Of a stretch of 64,000 bases of DNA, positions 18,789 to 28,221 are shown one piece after another (the stretch's first letter is position 1; every line of letters begins with the position of its first letter). The position numbers and the translations under genes are program-made. The notes under the pieces are model-generated. The model had not been told where the DNA came from and searched no databases. It worked only from the letters and a program-made list of their open reading frames with translations. Source of the DNA: Bordetella ansorpii (GTDB taxonomy: Bacteria > Pseudomonadota > Gammaproteobacteria > Burkholderiales > Burkholderiaceae_B); NCBI RefSeq assembly GCF_900078315.1, contig NZ_FKBS01000025.1, positions 372,001-436,000 of the forward strand, in the 5' to 3' direction.

Positions 18789-19368
18789 CCGCCAGCATGA
18801 TGGGATCGATGCCCAGCAGCTTCAGCGCAGCCGGATAGCGGTCGTCGGGCGGCACGTCGAAAATGATGCGCGAGTCGGCGCCGACGTTGAGCCAGGCGTT
18901 CTGCGCCATCTCGCGTTCGAGCTGGCCTGCGCCCCAGCCGGCATAGCCCAGCGTGACCAGCATGCGGGCCGGACCGTTGCCGTCCGCCACGGCCTGCAGC
19001 ACGTCGCGCGAGGTGGTCAGGGCCAGTTCGCCCAGCTTGATGCTGGAGGTGTATTCGCCGGCGGGCGCATGCAGCACGAAGCCGCGATCCGTTTGCACCG
19101 GGCCGCCGAAAAAGACGATGTCGTCGCGCGTGGGCGCGATTTCCAGCGTGAGTTCGATGCGTTCGAACAGCGTGCCCAGCGTCAGGTCGGTAGGCCGGTT
19201 GATGACCAGCCCCAAGGCGCCGCGGGGGGTGTGCTCGCAGACGTAGATGACCGTGCCGGCCAAACTGCCTTCGACCATGCCGGGCATCGCCATCAGGAAC
19301 TGGTTGGAGAAATCGGCGCCGGATTCGGCGCTCTTGCGGTCTCCGTCGGGATGCTGCGTATCGGTCAT
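18769..19368 (-). CDS. yqgE: YqgE/AlgH family protein
   Basis: This 199-residue DUF179 protein shows the family pattern FSNQFLMAMPGM, a YVCEHTPRGALGLVINRP segment, FFGGPV and GYAGWGAGQLEREM. The biochemical function is unknown; the name AlgH comes from an alginate-regulation report in Pseudomonas. The overlap with ruvX is a conserved arrangement across proteobacteria and suggests coupled translation. Confidence 0.93.
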   Translation of the reverse strand: MTDTQHPDGDRKSAESGADFSNQFLMAMPGMVEGSLAGTVIYVCEHTPRGALGLVINRPTDLTLGTLFERIELTLEIAPTRDDIVFFGGPVQTDRGFVLHAPAGEYTSSIKLGELALTTSRDVLQAVADGNGPARMLVTLGYAGWGAGQLEREMAQNAWLNVGADSRIIFDVPPDDRYPAALKLLGIDPIMLAGDAGHA

Positions 19369-19423
19369 GACGGCCCTCGTTGATGCGGTTTGCCGTTATA
19401 GCGGATCCGACGGAGCGTAGCCG

Positions 19424-19588
19424 TCAGATTTCCATCAGTTCGAAGTCTTCCTTGCGTGCGCCGCATTCGGGACAGACCCAGTTGGGAGGAACGTCTTCCC
19501 ACTTGGTGCCCGGCGCAATGCCCTCTTCCGGCAAGCCTGCCTCTTCATCGTAGACCCAACCGCAAATCAGACACATCCAGGTACGCAT
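19424..19588 (-). CDS. Rubredoxin
   Basis: A 54-residue rubredoxin that short-ORF filters miss. It starts MRTWMCLICGWVYDEEAGLP and has the two iron-binding pairs CLIC (6-9) and CPEC (39-42), with GTKWEDVPPNWVCPEC as the classical second knuckle. It is a one-electron carrier with a single Fe(SCys)4 centre; its partner is not known here. It diverges from the thiD-like gene, and the same neighbourhood (rubredoxin, thiD-like, thiE, hemL) is familiar in this bacterial group. Confidence 0.95.
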   Translation of the reverse strand: MRTWMCLICGWVYDEEAGLPEEGIAPGTKWEDVPPNWVCPECGARKEDFELMEI

Positions 19589-19747
19589 GGTTTTCTCGTG
19601 CTTGGCGCCGCCGCCCCGATCCGCCCTTCGGACCAGCGGCGCGACGCATCCATTAGAATGGGGACATCTTACCGAAAACCCAATGGGGGCTGCCCGAAAA
19701 ACCCGGTTGCGGGACCGGCCAGCCCAGTCCGTATCGCTCTTATTCCC

Positions 19748-20566
19748 GTGTCAGTGGCTCCCGTCCTCCCTCCCCTCGTGCTTCTCATGGGCCCGGTCGA
19801 TCCGTCCGGCACCGATGGCCTGCCCGCCGACGCCGTCACCTGCGCCCGCCTGCATTGCCATGGCCTGGCCGCCGCGACGGCGCTCACCGTCCAGGACACC
19901 GCCGGCATCGAAGAGATCCATCCCGTATCGGCCGACCTGCTGGACGACCAGGCCCGCTGCCTGCTGGAAGACATGTCCGTGCAGGCCATCAAGGTCGGCG
20001 GCCTGTACGCCACCGAGGCGGCCAGCGTGGCCGCCCAGATCGCGGCCGACTACAGCCAGGTGCCGCTGGTGCTGCACCTGGGCCCGCGTGGCCCGCTGCC
20101 CGACGATGCCGCCGCCCAGGACGACGCCGAAGACCTGCTGTCGGCCATCCTGGAGCTGCTGCTGCCGCAAGCCAATCTGGTGGTGGTCGAGCACATGCGC
20201 CTGATGCATTGGCAGTCCGACGGCACCATCGACACCTCCGGCGCGCCCAGCCCGGCGCACGCCCTGCTGTCGGGCGGCGCGCAATGGGCGCTGGTGCTGG
20301 GCGCGCCGCTGCGTCCCGGCCATTTCGCCAACACCCTCGTCGGCCCCGAGGGCGAGACCGCCTCGTGGCCCTGGCAGGCGCCGCCCGACCGCAACGCCGA
20401 TACCGGCGGCGTGGCCGCCACGGCCGCCGCCGCCTTCCTGGCCCAGGGCCTGCCGATGATGCGCGCCGTCGAACTGGCGCTGGCGCATGCCGAGCAGACC
20501 CTGGCCGCCAGCTTCCTGCCCGGCATGGGCCGCCGCATTCCCAACCGGCTGGGCGACGGCCAATGA
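19748..20566 (+). CDS. Divergent ThiD-like (hydroxymethylpyrimidine kinase family) protein
   Basis: This 272-residue ribokinase-fold protein resembles ThiD: AATALTVQDTAGIEEIHPVS, DMSVQAIKVGGL and the overall length. However, the N-terminal GSDxxGGAGIQAD substrate motif is reduced to GPVDPSGTDGLPAD. The C-terminal GTGC anion-hole/catalytic motif is replaced by ADTGGVAATAAAA with no cysteine. It may bind pyrimidine without phosphorylating it, or have another role. It precedes thiE by 37 bases. The start is uncertain: GTG 19748 or 19754, neither with a strong ribosome site. Confidence 0.72.
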   Translation: MSVAPVLPPLVLLMGPVDPSGTDGLPADAVTCARLHCHGLAAATALTVQDTAGIEEIHPVSADLLDDQARCLLEDMSVQAIKVGGLYATEAASVAAQIAADYSQVPLVLHLGPRGPLPDDAAAQDDAEDLLSAILELLLPQANLVVVEHMRLMHWQSDGTIDTSGAPSPAHALLSGGAQWALVLGAPLRPGHFANTLVGPEGETASWPWQAPPDRNADTGGVAATAAAAFLAQGLPMMRAVELALAHAEQTLAASFLPGMGRRIPNRLGDGQ

Positions 20567-20603
20567 CGCCCCCCGCTCCCTCGTTCCAGCCAAGGACGCC
20601 ACG

Positions 20604-21275
20604 ATGACCGCGCTGCGATTCCCCCGAGGACTGTACGGCGTCACGCCCGAATGGGACGACACCGACCGCCTGCTGCTGGCCGTGCAGCAAGCCGCCGCCG
20701 GCGGCATGCGCTCGCTGCAGTTGCGCCGCAAGGACGTGCCCGACGCCGTGCGCGCCGACCAGGCCCGCGCGCTGGCCCCGCTGTGCCGCGAGCTGGGCGT
20801 GGTGCTGATGATCAACGACCACTGGCGCCTGGCGCTCGAGGTGGGCGCCGACGGCGTACACCTGGGCCGCGACGACGGCGACCTGGCCGAGGTACGCCGC
20901 CTGGCGCCGGATATCATCGTCGGCGCGTCCTGCTATGACGAACTCGACCGCGCCCGGCGCCAGATGGATGCCGGCGCGGATTACATCGCCTTCGGCGCGG
21001 TGTTCCCCTCGCCCACCAAGCCGCAAGCCGTGCATGCGCCGCTGGCGCTGCTTGGCCAGGCCCGCGATCTGACCGAACAGCAACCCCGCCCCCGCCCCGC
21101 CGTCGTGGCCATCGGCGGCATCACGCCGCAGAACGCCGTGCTGGCGGCCCAGGCCGGCGCCGACGCCATCGCCGTCATCACCGGCCTCTTCGAGGCCCCT
21201 GACATCGCAGCAGCCGCGCGAGCCTGCGCGGCGCCCTACGCCACTCCTTCCCGCCCGCCGGCGGCAACCGAATAA
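20604..21275 (+). CDS. thiE: Thiamine-phosphate synthase
   Basis: ThiE joins hydroxymethylpyrimidine-PP and thiazole phosphate to form thiamine phosphate. The 223-residue TIM-barrel protein starts with FPRGLYGVTPEW. It has SLQLRRKD (pyrophosphate site), MINDHWRLALEVGADGVHLGRDD, FGAVFPSPTKP and the phosphate loop AIGGITPQN. The order fits the family. It sits between the thiD-like gene and hemL on the same strand. I see no TPP riboswitch upstream of this group. Confidence 0.92.
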   Translation: MTALRFPRGLYGVTPEWDDTDRLLLAVQQAAAGGMRSLQLRRKDVPDAVRADQARALAPLCRELGVVLMINDHWRLALEVGADGVHLGRDDGDLAEVRRLAPDIIVGASCYDELDRARRQMDAGADYIAFGAVFPSPTKPQAVHAPLALLGQARDLTEQQPRPRPAVVAIGGITPQNAVLAAQAGADAIAVITGLFEAPDIAAAARACAAPYATPSRPPAATE

Positions 21276-21284
21276 GCCCGTCCC

Positions 21285-22568
21285 ATGTCCCGTAACGCCG
21301 AACTCTTCGAACGCGCCTGCCTGAGCATTCCCGGCGGCGTCAACTCTCCCGTGCGCGCCTTCCGTTCCGTGGGCGGCACGCCGCGCTTCATCGCGCGCGC
21401 GCAGGGCCCGCACGTGTGGGACGCCGACGGCGCGCGCTACATCGACTACGTCGGCTCGTGGGGCCCGGCCATCCTGGGCCATGCCCACCCCGAAGTGGTC
21501 AAGGCCGTCCAGGACGCGGCCGTGCACGGCCTGTCGTTCGGCGCGCCCACCGAAGCCGAGGTCGAACTGGCCGAACTGCTGATCCAGCGCCTGCCTTCGC
21601 TCGAGCAGGTGCGCCTGGTCAGCTCGGGCACCGAGGCCACCATGACGGCCATCCGCCTGGCGCGCGGCGCCACCGGACGCGCCAAGATCGTCAAGTTCGA
21701 GGGCTGCTACCACGGCCACTCCGACAGCCTGCTGGTCAAGGCCGGCTCGGGCCTGCTGACCTTCGGCAATCCCAGCTCGGCCGGCGTGCCGCCCGAGTTC
21801 GTGGCGCACACGCTCACCCTGGAATACAACAACCTGCAGGCCGTGCAGACGGCGTTCGACGAACACGGCGCGGACATCGCCTGCGTGATCGTCGAGCCGG
21901 TGGCCGGCAACATGAACCTGATCAAGCCCGCGCCCGGCTTCCTGGAAGGCCTGCGCGACGTGTGCACGCGCAGCGGCGCCGTGCTGATCTTCGACGAAGT
22001 GATGACCGGCTTTCGCGTGGGTCCGCAGGGCGTGCAGGGCCTGACGGGCGTGCGCCCCGACCTGACCACGCTGGCCAAGGTGATCGGCGGCGGCATGCCG
22101 GTGGGCGCCTTCGGCGGCAGCGCCGAACTGATGAAGCACATCGCCCCCCTGGGCGGCGTCTACCAGGCGGGCACGCTGTCGGGCAATCCCGTGGCCGTGG
22201 CCGCCGGCCTGGCCACGCTGCGCCTGACCGGCGCACCCGGCTTCTACGAACATCTGTCCGCGCAGACACTCAAACTGGCCGAAGGCCTGCAGGCCCGCGC
22301 CCGCGCCGCCGGCCTGGCGTTCTCCGCGGATGCCATCGGTGGCATGTTCGGCCTCTATTTCGGCGACAAGGTGCCCACCTCGTTCGCCGAGGTCTCGGCT
22401 TGCGACGCGGCGGCGTTCAAACAATTTTTCCACCTCATGCTCGAAGCCGGCGTACACTTCGCTCCGTCCGCGTTCGAGGCCGGCTTCGTTTCCGCCACGC
22501 ACGACGACGCCGTCATCCAGACCACCCTGGACGCGGCGGAACAGGCTTTCGCGGCCATGACCCGCTGA
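21285..22568 (+). CDS. hemL: Glutamate-1-semialdehyde 2,1-aminomutase
   Basis: HemL converts glutamate-1-semialdehyde into 5-aminolevulinate in the C5 haem pathway. The 427-residue PLP enzyme has [13 protein letters not shown] near the start, [15 protein letters not shown], the cofactor Asp in [10 protein letters not shown], and the Schiff-base Lys265 in [16 protein letters not shown]. Length and motifs are standard. It follows thiE by nine bases and ends at a clear hairpin terminator. Confidence 0.97.
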   Translation: MSRNAELFERACLSIPGGVNSPVRAFRSVGGTPRFIARAQGPHVWDADGARYIDYVGSWGPAILGHAHPEVVKAVQDAAVHGLSFGAPTEAEVELAELLIQRLPSLEQVRLVSSGTEATMTAIRLARGATGRAKIVKFEGCYHGHSDSLLVKAGSGLLTFGNPSSAGVPPEFVAHTLTLEYNNLQAVQTAFDEHGADIACVIVEPVAGNMNLIKPAPGFLEGLRDVCTRSGAVLIFDEVMTGFRVGPQGVQGLTGVRPDLTTLAKVIGGGMPVGAFGGSAELMKHIAPLGGVYQAGTLSGNPVAVAAGLATLRLTGAPGFYEHLSAQTLKLAEGLQARARAAGLAFSADAIGGMFGLYFGDKVPTSFAEVSACDAAAFKQFFHLMLEAGVHFAPSAFEAGFVSATHDDAVIQTTLDAAEQAFAAMTR

Positions 22569-22612
22569 ACGCCGAGCCCGACGCAAGCGCCACGTTTCAT
22601 GCCTTGGCCTGA

Positions 22613-22634
22613 CGGCCCCTTACGGGGCCGCTTT
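22613..22634 (+). terminator. Terminator after hemL
   Basis: CGGCCCC (22613-22619), loop TTAC and GGGGCCG (22624-22630) are followed by CTTT, 45 bases after the hemL stop. Confidence 0.65.
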
Positions 22635-22659
22635 GCCCTGGGCGGCGAACGGGCGGCAC

Positions 22660-22750
22660 AAACCGTCCACATAACGGACGTTTTGGGGTGCATGTCCCCT
22701 ATTACTGCTGTCTTGCTTGTTTTTTGAGTGAAATCAGCAAGATAGGGGAA
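22660..22750. repeat. Two inverted repeats in the 327-base hemL-fapA gap
   Basis: The gap 22569-22895 has no gene. Besides the hemL terminator it contains AAACCGTCC-ACATAAC-GGACGTTTT (about 22660-22684, one mismatch, T-rich 3' side). It also contains a longer element in which TCCCCTAT (22695-22702) pairs with ATAGGGGA (22742-22749) and TCTTGCT (22711-22717) with AGCAAGA (22736-22742), leaving a bulge. The rest is A+T-rich leader with AAGGA just before the next start codon. Role unknown: terminator, leader structure or operator. Confidence 0.5.
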
Positions 22751-22895
22751 CTTTTCATGCATGCTCCCTACCACGCGACGCCGATCTTCGCGTAATATGT
22801 CTTGATATTTCTATTTATTACTGCCCCGATAGAGGCTGTGCGCCCCTTGCCGCGCGCATGAGCCAGACGCATCCGTTCTGAAAGAAAGGACCTCC

Positions 22896-24527
22896 ATGTC
22901 TGCCGAAAATCCCATCCAGCTGGTTGTCGACGAGGACTCCCAAGTCTTGTCCGCCATCTACCAGCCGGATGGCGACAACCCTGAGCCTCCCACGCGCCAG
23001 GCGCTCGAGGCCGCGGTCCAAGCACAGGAATGGGGTCTCGAGGTTCTGGATGAAGATCTGGTCGCCTCGTTCCTGAACGCCTGCCATGACGCCGACGGCG
23101 CCGTGCGCCTGGCCATCGGCGCGATCATCATCCATGGCTCGTTCGAACTGGACGTCACGCCCGACCTGATGTCGGCCATGCTGACGCTCACGCCCCCGCG
23201 CGGCGGCAATCCCGTCACCGAAGAAGACGTGCGCGCCGCGCTGGCGGCCAGCGGCATCATCGCGGGCATCCTGGACCTGACGCTGCGCGATCTCATCGCG
23301 CAAGGCGAATGCGACCGCGTCGTCATCGCCGAGGGCAAGTATCCGGTGCCGGGCCGGCAGGGGCATTTCGAAAGCCTGCTCGAATCGCTGGCGGTGCGCC
23401 AGCGCGAGGACGACGAGAACGCAATCATCGACTACCGCGAAATGGGCAACCTGACGCTGGTCGAGCCCGGCGAGCCGCTGATGCGCCGCATTCCCAGCAC
23501 GCCGGGCGAACCCGGCCACAACGTGCTGGGCCGCCCCATCGAGCCGCCGCCCCTGCCCGACGTGCCGTTCGCCCCCAACCTGACCGGCGTCGAAACCGAC
23601 CCCGACGACCCCGACCTGCTGCTGGCCGCCATCTCGGGCGTGCCGATGGTGGTGGCGCAGGGCGTGCAGGTGAACTCGCTGGTCGAGGTCGACGCGGTCG
23701 ACCTGACCTCGGGCAACATCGAATTCGACGGCACGCTGCGCGTGAAGGGCGACATCACCATGGGCATGCTGGTGCGCGTCACCGGCGACGTGGTGGTCAA
23801 TGGCACCATCGAAGCCGCCCACGTGCATGCGGGCGGCAACATCACCGTCAACGGCGGCATCGTCGGCATGGCCGACGCCTTCGCCCGCGACAACCGCGGC
23901 AACAGCCGCCAGGCCCACATCAGTTGTGGCGGCACCGTCAAGGCACGCTTCCTGTCCAACGCCGAAGTCAGCGCGGGCAAGAACGTGGCCATCGAGCGCG
24001 AAGTGCGCCAGTGCACCATCAGCGCCGGCGAAAGCGTGCTGGTCGGCCCGCCGGGCTCGCAACAAGGCGCCGTCACGGGCGGCATGATCCATGCGTTGAA
24101 ATCGGTGCAATCGGGCATCCTGGGCTCGATGGCCGCCGCCCCCACCGAGGTGCGCGTAGGCACCGACCCGCATGCGTCCTCGAAGCGCGCCGCACTGGAA
24201 GACGAACGCCGCGACCTGACCGACAAGAAGGACAAGCTGGAAAAGCTGGTGCTGTTCCTGAAGGTCAATCCGCAGAAGAACGTGAACGGCGTGGGCGAAC
24301 GCGCCGCCAACACGCTGAACCAGGTGCTCGCCGGCCTGACGGATCTGCAGGCCCGCGAAGAACAGCTCACTCGCGACCTGATGCCGCTGCAGTCGGCCAC
24401 CATCACGGCCAAGAAGCGCTTCTATGGCGGCGTGAAGCTGTTCATCGCCAACCGGCGCATGGAATTCATCGAAGACCAGATCGGCGGCCGCGCCGGCCTG
24501 GAAAACGGCGAGATCGTCGTCCGCTGA
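22896..24527 (+). CDS. FapA family (DUF342) protein
   Basis: This 543-residue protein belongs to the FapA/DUF342 family, named after a Vibrio flagellar assembly factor. The N-terminal third is acidic and globular. The middle (about 220-420) is a repetitive, glycine-rich beta-helix-like region with many VxGDVxxxGxIxAxxVxAGG units. A coiled-coil segment follows at about 425-500 (DERRDLTDKKDKLEKLVLFL). No other flagellar gene is nearby, so its role here is open. A good AAGGA site precedes ATG 22896, and an unusually structured leader lies upstream. Confidence 0.85.
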   Translation: MSAENPIQLVVDEDSQVLSAIYQPDGDNPEPPTRQALEAAVQAQEWGLEVLDEDLVASFLNACHDADGAVRLAIGAIIIHGSFELDVTPDLMSAMLTLTPPRGGNPVTEEDVRAALAASGIIAGILDLTLRDLIAQGECDRVVIAEGKYPVPGRQGHFESLLESLAVRQREDDENAIIDYREMGNLTLVEPGEPLMRRIPSTPGEPGHNVLGRPIEPPPLPDVPFAPNLTGVETDPDDPDLLLAAISGVPMVVAQGVQVNSLVEVDAVDLTSGNIEFDGTLRVKGDITMGMLVRVTGDVVVNGTIEAAHVHAGGNITVNGGIVGMADAFARDNRGNSRQAHISCGGTVKARFLSNAEVSAGKNVAIEREVRQCTISAGESVLVGPPGSQQGAVTGGMIHALKSVQSGILGSMAAAPTEVRVGTDPHASSKRAALEDERRDLTDKKDKLEKLVLFLKVNPQKNVNGVGERAANTLNQVLAGLTDLQAREEQLTRDLMPLQSATITAKKRFYGGVKLFIANRRMEFIEDQIGGRAGLENGEIVVR

Positions 24528-24535
24528 CCGCATCG

Positions 24536-24580
24536 CGCGGGGGCCAGGCACAGGGCCCCGCAAGCCGCAATGCCTGGCGC
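24536..24580. terminator. Bidirectional terminator between fapA-like and transporter genes
   Basis: Two overlapping inverted repeats lie between convergent stop codons: GCGGGG/CCCCGC arms around 24537-24561, and GCCAGGCA (24543-24550) with TGCCTGGC (24571-24578). The alternative foldings could serve each strand. Confidence 0.5.
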
Positions 24581-25558
24581 CTATGGCGATATCCGCGCCG
24601 CGGCCCCCAAACGCGGGATCACTTTCACATAGACCAGCTCGCTGGCCAGTTCTACCAGGGTCTGGGCAACGATCACCGCGGGCACCCAGGGCACCGCGCC
24701 CGGAATGGCCAGTCCCAGCGGCAACACCACCAGGGAATTGCGCGTGGCGCTGCTGAACGCCACGGCGCGCCCTTGCTCCGCGGGCAAGCGCCACAGGCAG
24801 GCGCAGCCCCATCCCAGCAGCGGCGCCACGACCGCGAAAACCGCATAGACAGGCACCACGGCCAACGCCGCGTCCGCGGCCCGGCCCAGTTGCGGGGTGA
24901 CCGCCGCCACCACCACGAACAGCACCACCGTCGTCGCCGGCACGGGCAGGAGTCCCAGCGCGGCCACGGTTGACCGGCCTGCCCCCGAGCGCGCCGCCCA
25001 CGCCTGGCACGCCGCGGCCAATGCCAGCGGCGCCGCGATCAGGGAGAGAAAGGCGTGCAGGAACGGCTGCCAATGCACCAGCCCCTTGCCCGCCTCGCCC
25101 AGGAACCACCCCAGGAAGACCGGCAGCAGCAGCATCTGCATGGCCAGCAGCACCGGCGTGGCGGCCAACAGGGGCCGGGTATCCGATCGCCCCAGATACG
25201 CGAAGGTGACGACGTAGTCGATGCAGGGCGTCAGCAGCACCAGCAGGACGCCGATGCGCGGCAGCGGATCGGCTGGCAGCCAGGGCAACAGCGCGAAGAC
25301 CAGCACCGGCACCAGCACGAAGTTGGCCGTGAGCAAGGCGCCCAGGAAGCGCAGGTTGGACAGCGCCTGGCGCAGCTCGGTCAGCGGCACCTGCAGGAAG
25401 GTGACGAACAGCATGAACCCCAGCAAGGGGTCGATGAGCGGCGCCAGCGACGCCGTGCCCGGCGCCTGCCAGGCCAGCAGGACAGCGGCCGCGACGGCGG
25501 CGAAGTAGACGGGAACCTGCCGGGTTTCGAGCAGTTCGCGCGTGTGGGAAAGGGACAC
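24581..25558 (-). CDS. Bile-acid:sodium symporter/arsenical-pump (BASS/ACR3-like) membrane transporter
   Basis: This integral membrane protein (325 residues from GTG 25558) has about ten hydrophobic segments and the BASS-superfamily pattern, with LLVLLTPCIDYVVTFAYLGR and ATRNSLVVLPLGLAIP in the two inverted half-repeats. The TPCIDYV cysteine sits where ACR3 arsenite pumps have their conserved Cys, so arsenite efflux is plausible. No arsR or arsC is adjacent, and the substrate is uncertain. Upstream in-frame ATGs exist, but they would extend the protein into a non-membrane tail. Confidence 0.75.
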   Translation of the reverse strand: MSLSHTRELLETRQVPVYFAAVAAAVLLAWQAPGTASLAPLIDPLLGFMLFVTFLQVPLTELRQALSNLRFLGALLTANFVLVPVLVFALLPWLPADPLPRIGVLLVLLTPCIDYVVTFAYLGRSDTRPLLAATPVLLAMQMLLLPVFLGWFLGEAGKGLVHWQPFLHAFLSLIAAPLALAAACQAWAARSGAGRSTVAALGLLPVPATTVVLFVVVAAVTPQLGRAADAALAVVPVYAVFAVVAPLLGWGCACLWRLPAEQGRAVAFSSATRNSLVVLPLGLAIPGAVPWVPAVIVAQTLVELASELVYVKVIPRLGAAARISP

Positions 25559-25875
25559 GGATGATCTGAGGGAACGCGTGACGGCCGGCGGCGACGCCGG
25601 AAGATCGGCCCCAAGAAATACCACATGGCGACTACGCCGCATCGAATGCCCGCCGTGAACCGCCATGACAGGCGAGCCAAGACCGCATGGTACGCATGCG
25701 CCGTGAAGGACGGCAGCGTCATCCCGTCCTATTCCATCCTCGGGATTTCCCTGACGTAGAAGTCCGTATTGCACCACCCTGCGCTTGCGTTATATATTTC
25801 AAGCCTAAACTATATAGGCATGTACTGTCCTTTTGCCGGGCACGTCGTCCCGCAGGGCCTCACGGAGCACGCGTC
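25559..25875. other. Intergenic region carrying the promoter of the aryl-CoA operon
   Basis: This 317-base gap lies between the divergent transporter and monooxygenase genes. I see no credible gene. The right half is A+T-rich and holds the near-palindromic operator at 25794-25813 and a possible TTGCGT (25785-25790) with 17 bases to AACTAT (25808-25813). A GGAG site at 25864-25867 precedes ATG 25876. Confidence 0.6.
25794..25813 (+). promoter_or_regulatory. Candidate MarR operator of the 2-aminobenzoyl-CoA operon
   Basis: ATATTTCAAGCCTAAACTAT matches the site at 57985-58004 (opposite strand) at 17 of 20 positions. Both fit ATAnTTTA-N4-TAAAnTAT, with one mismatch here in the left half. It overlaps the likely -10 region, 62 bases before the first start codon, which suits repression. 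The MarR gene at 58966 is the best candidate regulator. Confidence 0.65.
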
Positions 25876-28221
25876 ATGAAAATCGTCTGCCTGGGCGGCG
25901 GTCCCGCCGGCCTGTACTTCGGGCTGCTGATGAAACTGCAGAACCCCGCAAACGAAGTCGTCGTGGTCGAGCGCAACCGTCCCTACGACACCTTCGGCTG
26001 GGGCGTCGTGTTCTCCGACGCCACCATGGAGAACCTGCGGCAGGCCGACCCCGTCTCGGCGCGCACCATCGGCGACGCCTTCAACCACTGGGACGACATC
26101 GACATCCATTTCAAGGGCCGCAGCATCCGCACCAGCGGCCACGGCTTCATCGGCATCGGCCGCAAGCACCTGCTGAACATCCTGCAGGCGCGCTGCGAGG
26201 AAGTCGGCGTGCAACTGGTGTTCGAAACCTACGTGCAGGACGACCAGGCGCTGGCGCGCCAGTACGACGCCGACCTGGTGGTGGCCGCGGACGGCCTGAA
26301 CAGCCTGGCGCGCACGCGCTACGCCGACACCTTCAAGCCCGACATCGATCCGCGCCGCTGCCGCTTCGTGTGGCTGGGCACCACCAAGACCTTCGACGCC
26401 TTCACCTTCGCCTTCGTCGAGACCGAGCACGGCTGGTTCCAGGCGCACGCCTATCGTTTCGAAGACGGCATGTCGACCTTCATCGTCGAGACGCCGGAAG
26501 AAACCTGGCAGGCCAGCGGCATCGAATCCATGAGCCAGGAAGAAGGCATCGCCTACTGCGAGCAGCTGTTCGCGCCCTGGCTCGACGGCCATCGCCTCGT
26601 CAGCAACGCCGGGCACCTGCGCGGCTCGGCCATCTGGATCCGCTTTCCGCGCGTCATCTGCCATACCTGGGTGCACTGGAACACGCTGGACACCGACCGC
26701 GGCCAGCGCCGCGTGCCCGTGGTGTTGATGGGCGACGCGGCGCACACGGCACACTTCTCCATCGGCTCGGGCACCAAGCTGGCGCTGGAAGACGCCATCG
26801 AACTGGCGCGCTGCCTGCAGGGCGCGCAAGACCTGCCCGCGGGCCTGCAGCACTACGAAGACGTGCGCAGCGTAGAAGTGCTGAAAATCCAGAACGCCGC
26901 GCGCAACTCCACCGAATGGTTCGAGAATGTGCAGCGCTATGCCGGCCTGCCGCCCGAGCAGTTCGCCTATTCGCTGCTGACGCGTTCGCAGCGCATCTCG
27001 CACGAGAACCTGCGGGTGCGCGATGCCCAGTGGCTGCAAGGCCACGAGGCCTGGATCGCCGAGCAGGCCGGCGCGCCCGCCGAAGGCAGGCGTCCACCCC
27101 TGCCCATGCTCACGCCGTATCGGGCGCGCAGCGTGCGCCTGCCCAACCGCATCGTCGTGTCGCCCATGGCCATGTACTCGTGCCAGGACGGCGTGCCCGG
27201 CGAATTCCACCTCGTCCACCTGGGCGCGCGGGCGCTGGGCGGGGCGGGCCTGGTCATGGTCGAGATGACCTGCCCCTCGCCCGATGCGCGCATCACCCCC
27301 GGCTGCCCGGGGCTGTGGAACGACGAACAGGCCGAGGCCTTCGCGCGCATCGTGCGCTTCGTGCACGGCAACAGCCAGGCGCGCATCGGCATCCAGCTGG
27401 GCCACGCGGGGCGCAAAGGGTCCACCCAGCTGGGCTGGCAGCGCATGGATCATCCGCTCGCCGACGGCAACTGGCCGCTGCTGTCGGCCTCGGCGCTGCC
27501 CTACCTGCCCGGCATTTCGCAAACGCCGCGCGCCATGACGCGCGACGACATGGACCGCGTACGCGATGAATTCGCCGCCGCCGCGCGCCGCGCCGCGCAG
27601 GCCGGCTTCGACTGGCTGGAACTGCACTGCGCGCACGGCTACCTGCTGTCCAGCTTCATCTCGCCGCTGACCAACCAGCGCACCGACGAATACGGCGGCA
27701 GCCTGGAAAACCGCCTGCGCTATCCGCTCGAAGTCTTCCAGGCGGTGCGGGCGGCATGGCCCGACAACCTGCCCATGTCGGTGCGCATCTCGGCGCACGA
27801 CTGGGTCGAGGGCGGCATCGACGGCGACGATGCGGTCGAGATCGCGCGGGCGTTCAAGGCCGCGGGCGCCGACATGGTCGACTGCTCGTCCGGCCAGGTC
27901 AGCCCCGACCAGCAGCCGGTGTACGGCCGCATGTTCCAGACGCCCTTCGCCGACCGCGTGCGCAACGAGGCGGGCATTCCCACCATCGCGGTGGGCGCCA
28001 TCTTCGAAGCCGACCACGTCAACGGCATCATCGCCTCGGGCCGCGCCGATCTCTGCGCACTGGCCCGCCCGCACCTGGCCGATGCCGCCTGGACGCTGCG
28101 CGAAACCGCGCACGTGGGCTTCCGGGACGTGCCGTGGCCGCCGCAGTACGCCGCCGGCAAGCGCCAGCTGGAAACCAACTTCGAACGCGCCAACGCCATG
28201 GCGCAACAGGACACCAAATGA
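25876..28221 (+). CDS. Bifunctional 2-aminobenzoyl-CoA monooxygenase/reductase-type flavoprotein
   Basis: This 781-residue fusion joins two flavoenzymes. Residues 1 to about 400 are a group A FAD monooxygenase (GGGPAG at 7-12, [17 protein letters not shown], and the FAD motif [22 protein letters not shown]). Residues about 410-770 are an Old Yellow Enzyme ([31 protein letters not shown], and [19 protein letters not shown] near 584). This fusion is characteristic of the Azoarcus evansii 2-aminobenzoyl-CoA monooxygenase/reductase, which hydroxylates and dearomatises the ring. Databases often call it salicylyl-CoA 5-hydroxylase/oxidoreductase. No gentisate dioxygenase gene is present, which favours the aminobenzoyl route. 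First gene of the operon. Confidence 0.88.
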   Translation: MKIVCLGGGPAGLYFGLLMKLQNPANEVVVVERNRPYDTFGWGVVFSDATMENLRQADPVSARTIGDAFNHWDDIDIHFKGRSIRTSGHGFIGIGRKHLLNILQARCEEVGVQLVFETYVQDDQALARQYDADLVVAADGLNSLARTRYADTFKPDIDPRRCRFVWLGTTKTFDAFTFAFVETEHGWFQAHAYRFEDGMSTFIVETPEETWQASGIESMSQEEGIAYCEQLFAPWLDGHRLVSNAGHLRGSAIWIRFPRVICHTWVHWNTLDTDRGQRRVPVVLMGDAAHTAHFSIGSGTKLALEDAIELARCLQGAQDLPAGLQHYEDVRSVEVLKIQNAARNSTEWFENVQRYAGLPPEQFAYSLLTRSQRISHENLRVRDAQWLQGHEAWIAEQAGAPAEGRRPPLPMLTPYRARSVRLPNRIVVSPMAMYSCQDGVPGEFHLVHLGARALGGAGLVMVEMTCPSPDARITPGCPGLWNDEQAEAFARIVRFVHGNSQARIGIQLGHAGRKGSTQLGWQRMDHPLADGNWPLLSASALPYLPGISQTPRAMTRDDMDRVRDEFAAAARRAAQAGFDWLELHCAHGYLLSSFISPLTNQRTDEYGGSLENRLRYPLEVFQAVRAAWPDNLPMSVRISAHDWVEGGIDGDDAVEIARAFKAAGADMVDCSSGQVSPDQQPVYGRMFQTPFADRVRNEAGIPTIAVGAIFEADHVNGIIASGRADLCALARPHLADAAWTLRETAHVGFRDVPWPPQYAAGKRQLETNFERANAMAQQDTK

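Noticed and set aside
19589-19747. Possible TPP riboswitch before the thiD-like/thiE genes
   Set aside because: I could not find the conserved CUGAGA core or paired elements of a THI box in this region.
22635-22895. Possible c-di-GMP (GEMM) riboswitch upstream of the FapA-like gene
   Set aside because: The stems seen do not match the GEMM consensus loops; I list them only as unexplained inverted repeats.
22818-25109. A 763-codon minus-strand frame opposite the FapA-like gene
   Set aside because: It is the mirror frame of the FapA-like and transporter genes, with no start-site or domain evidence.
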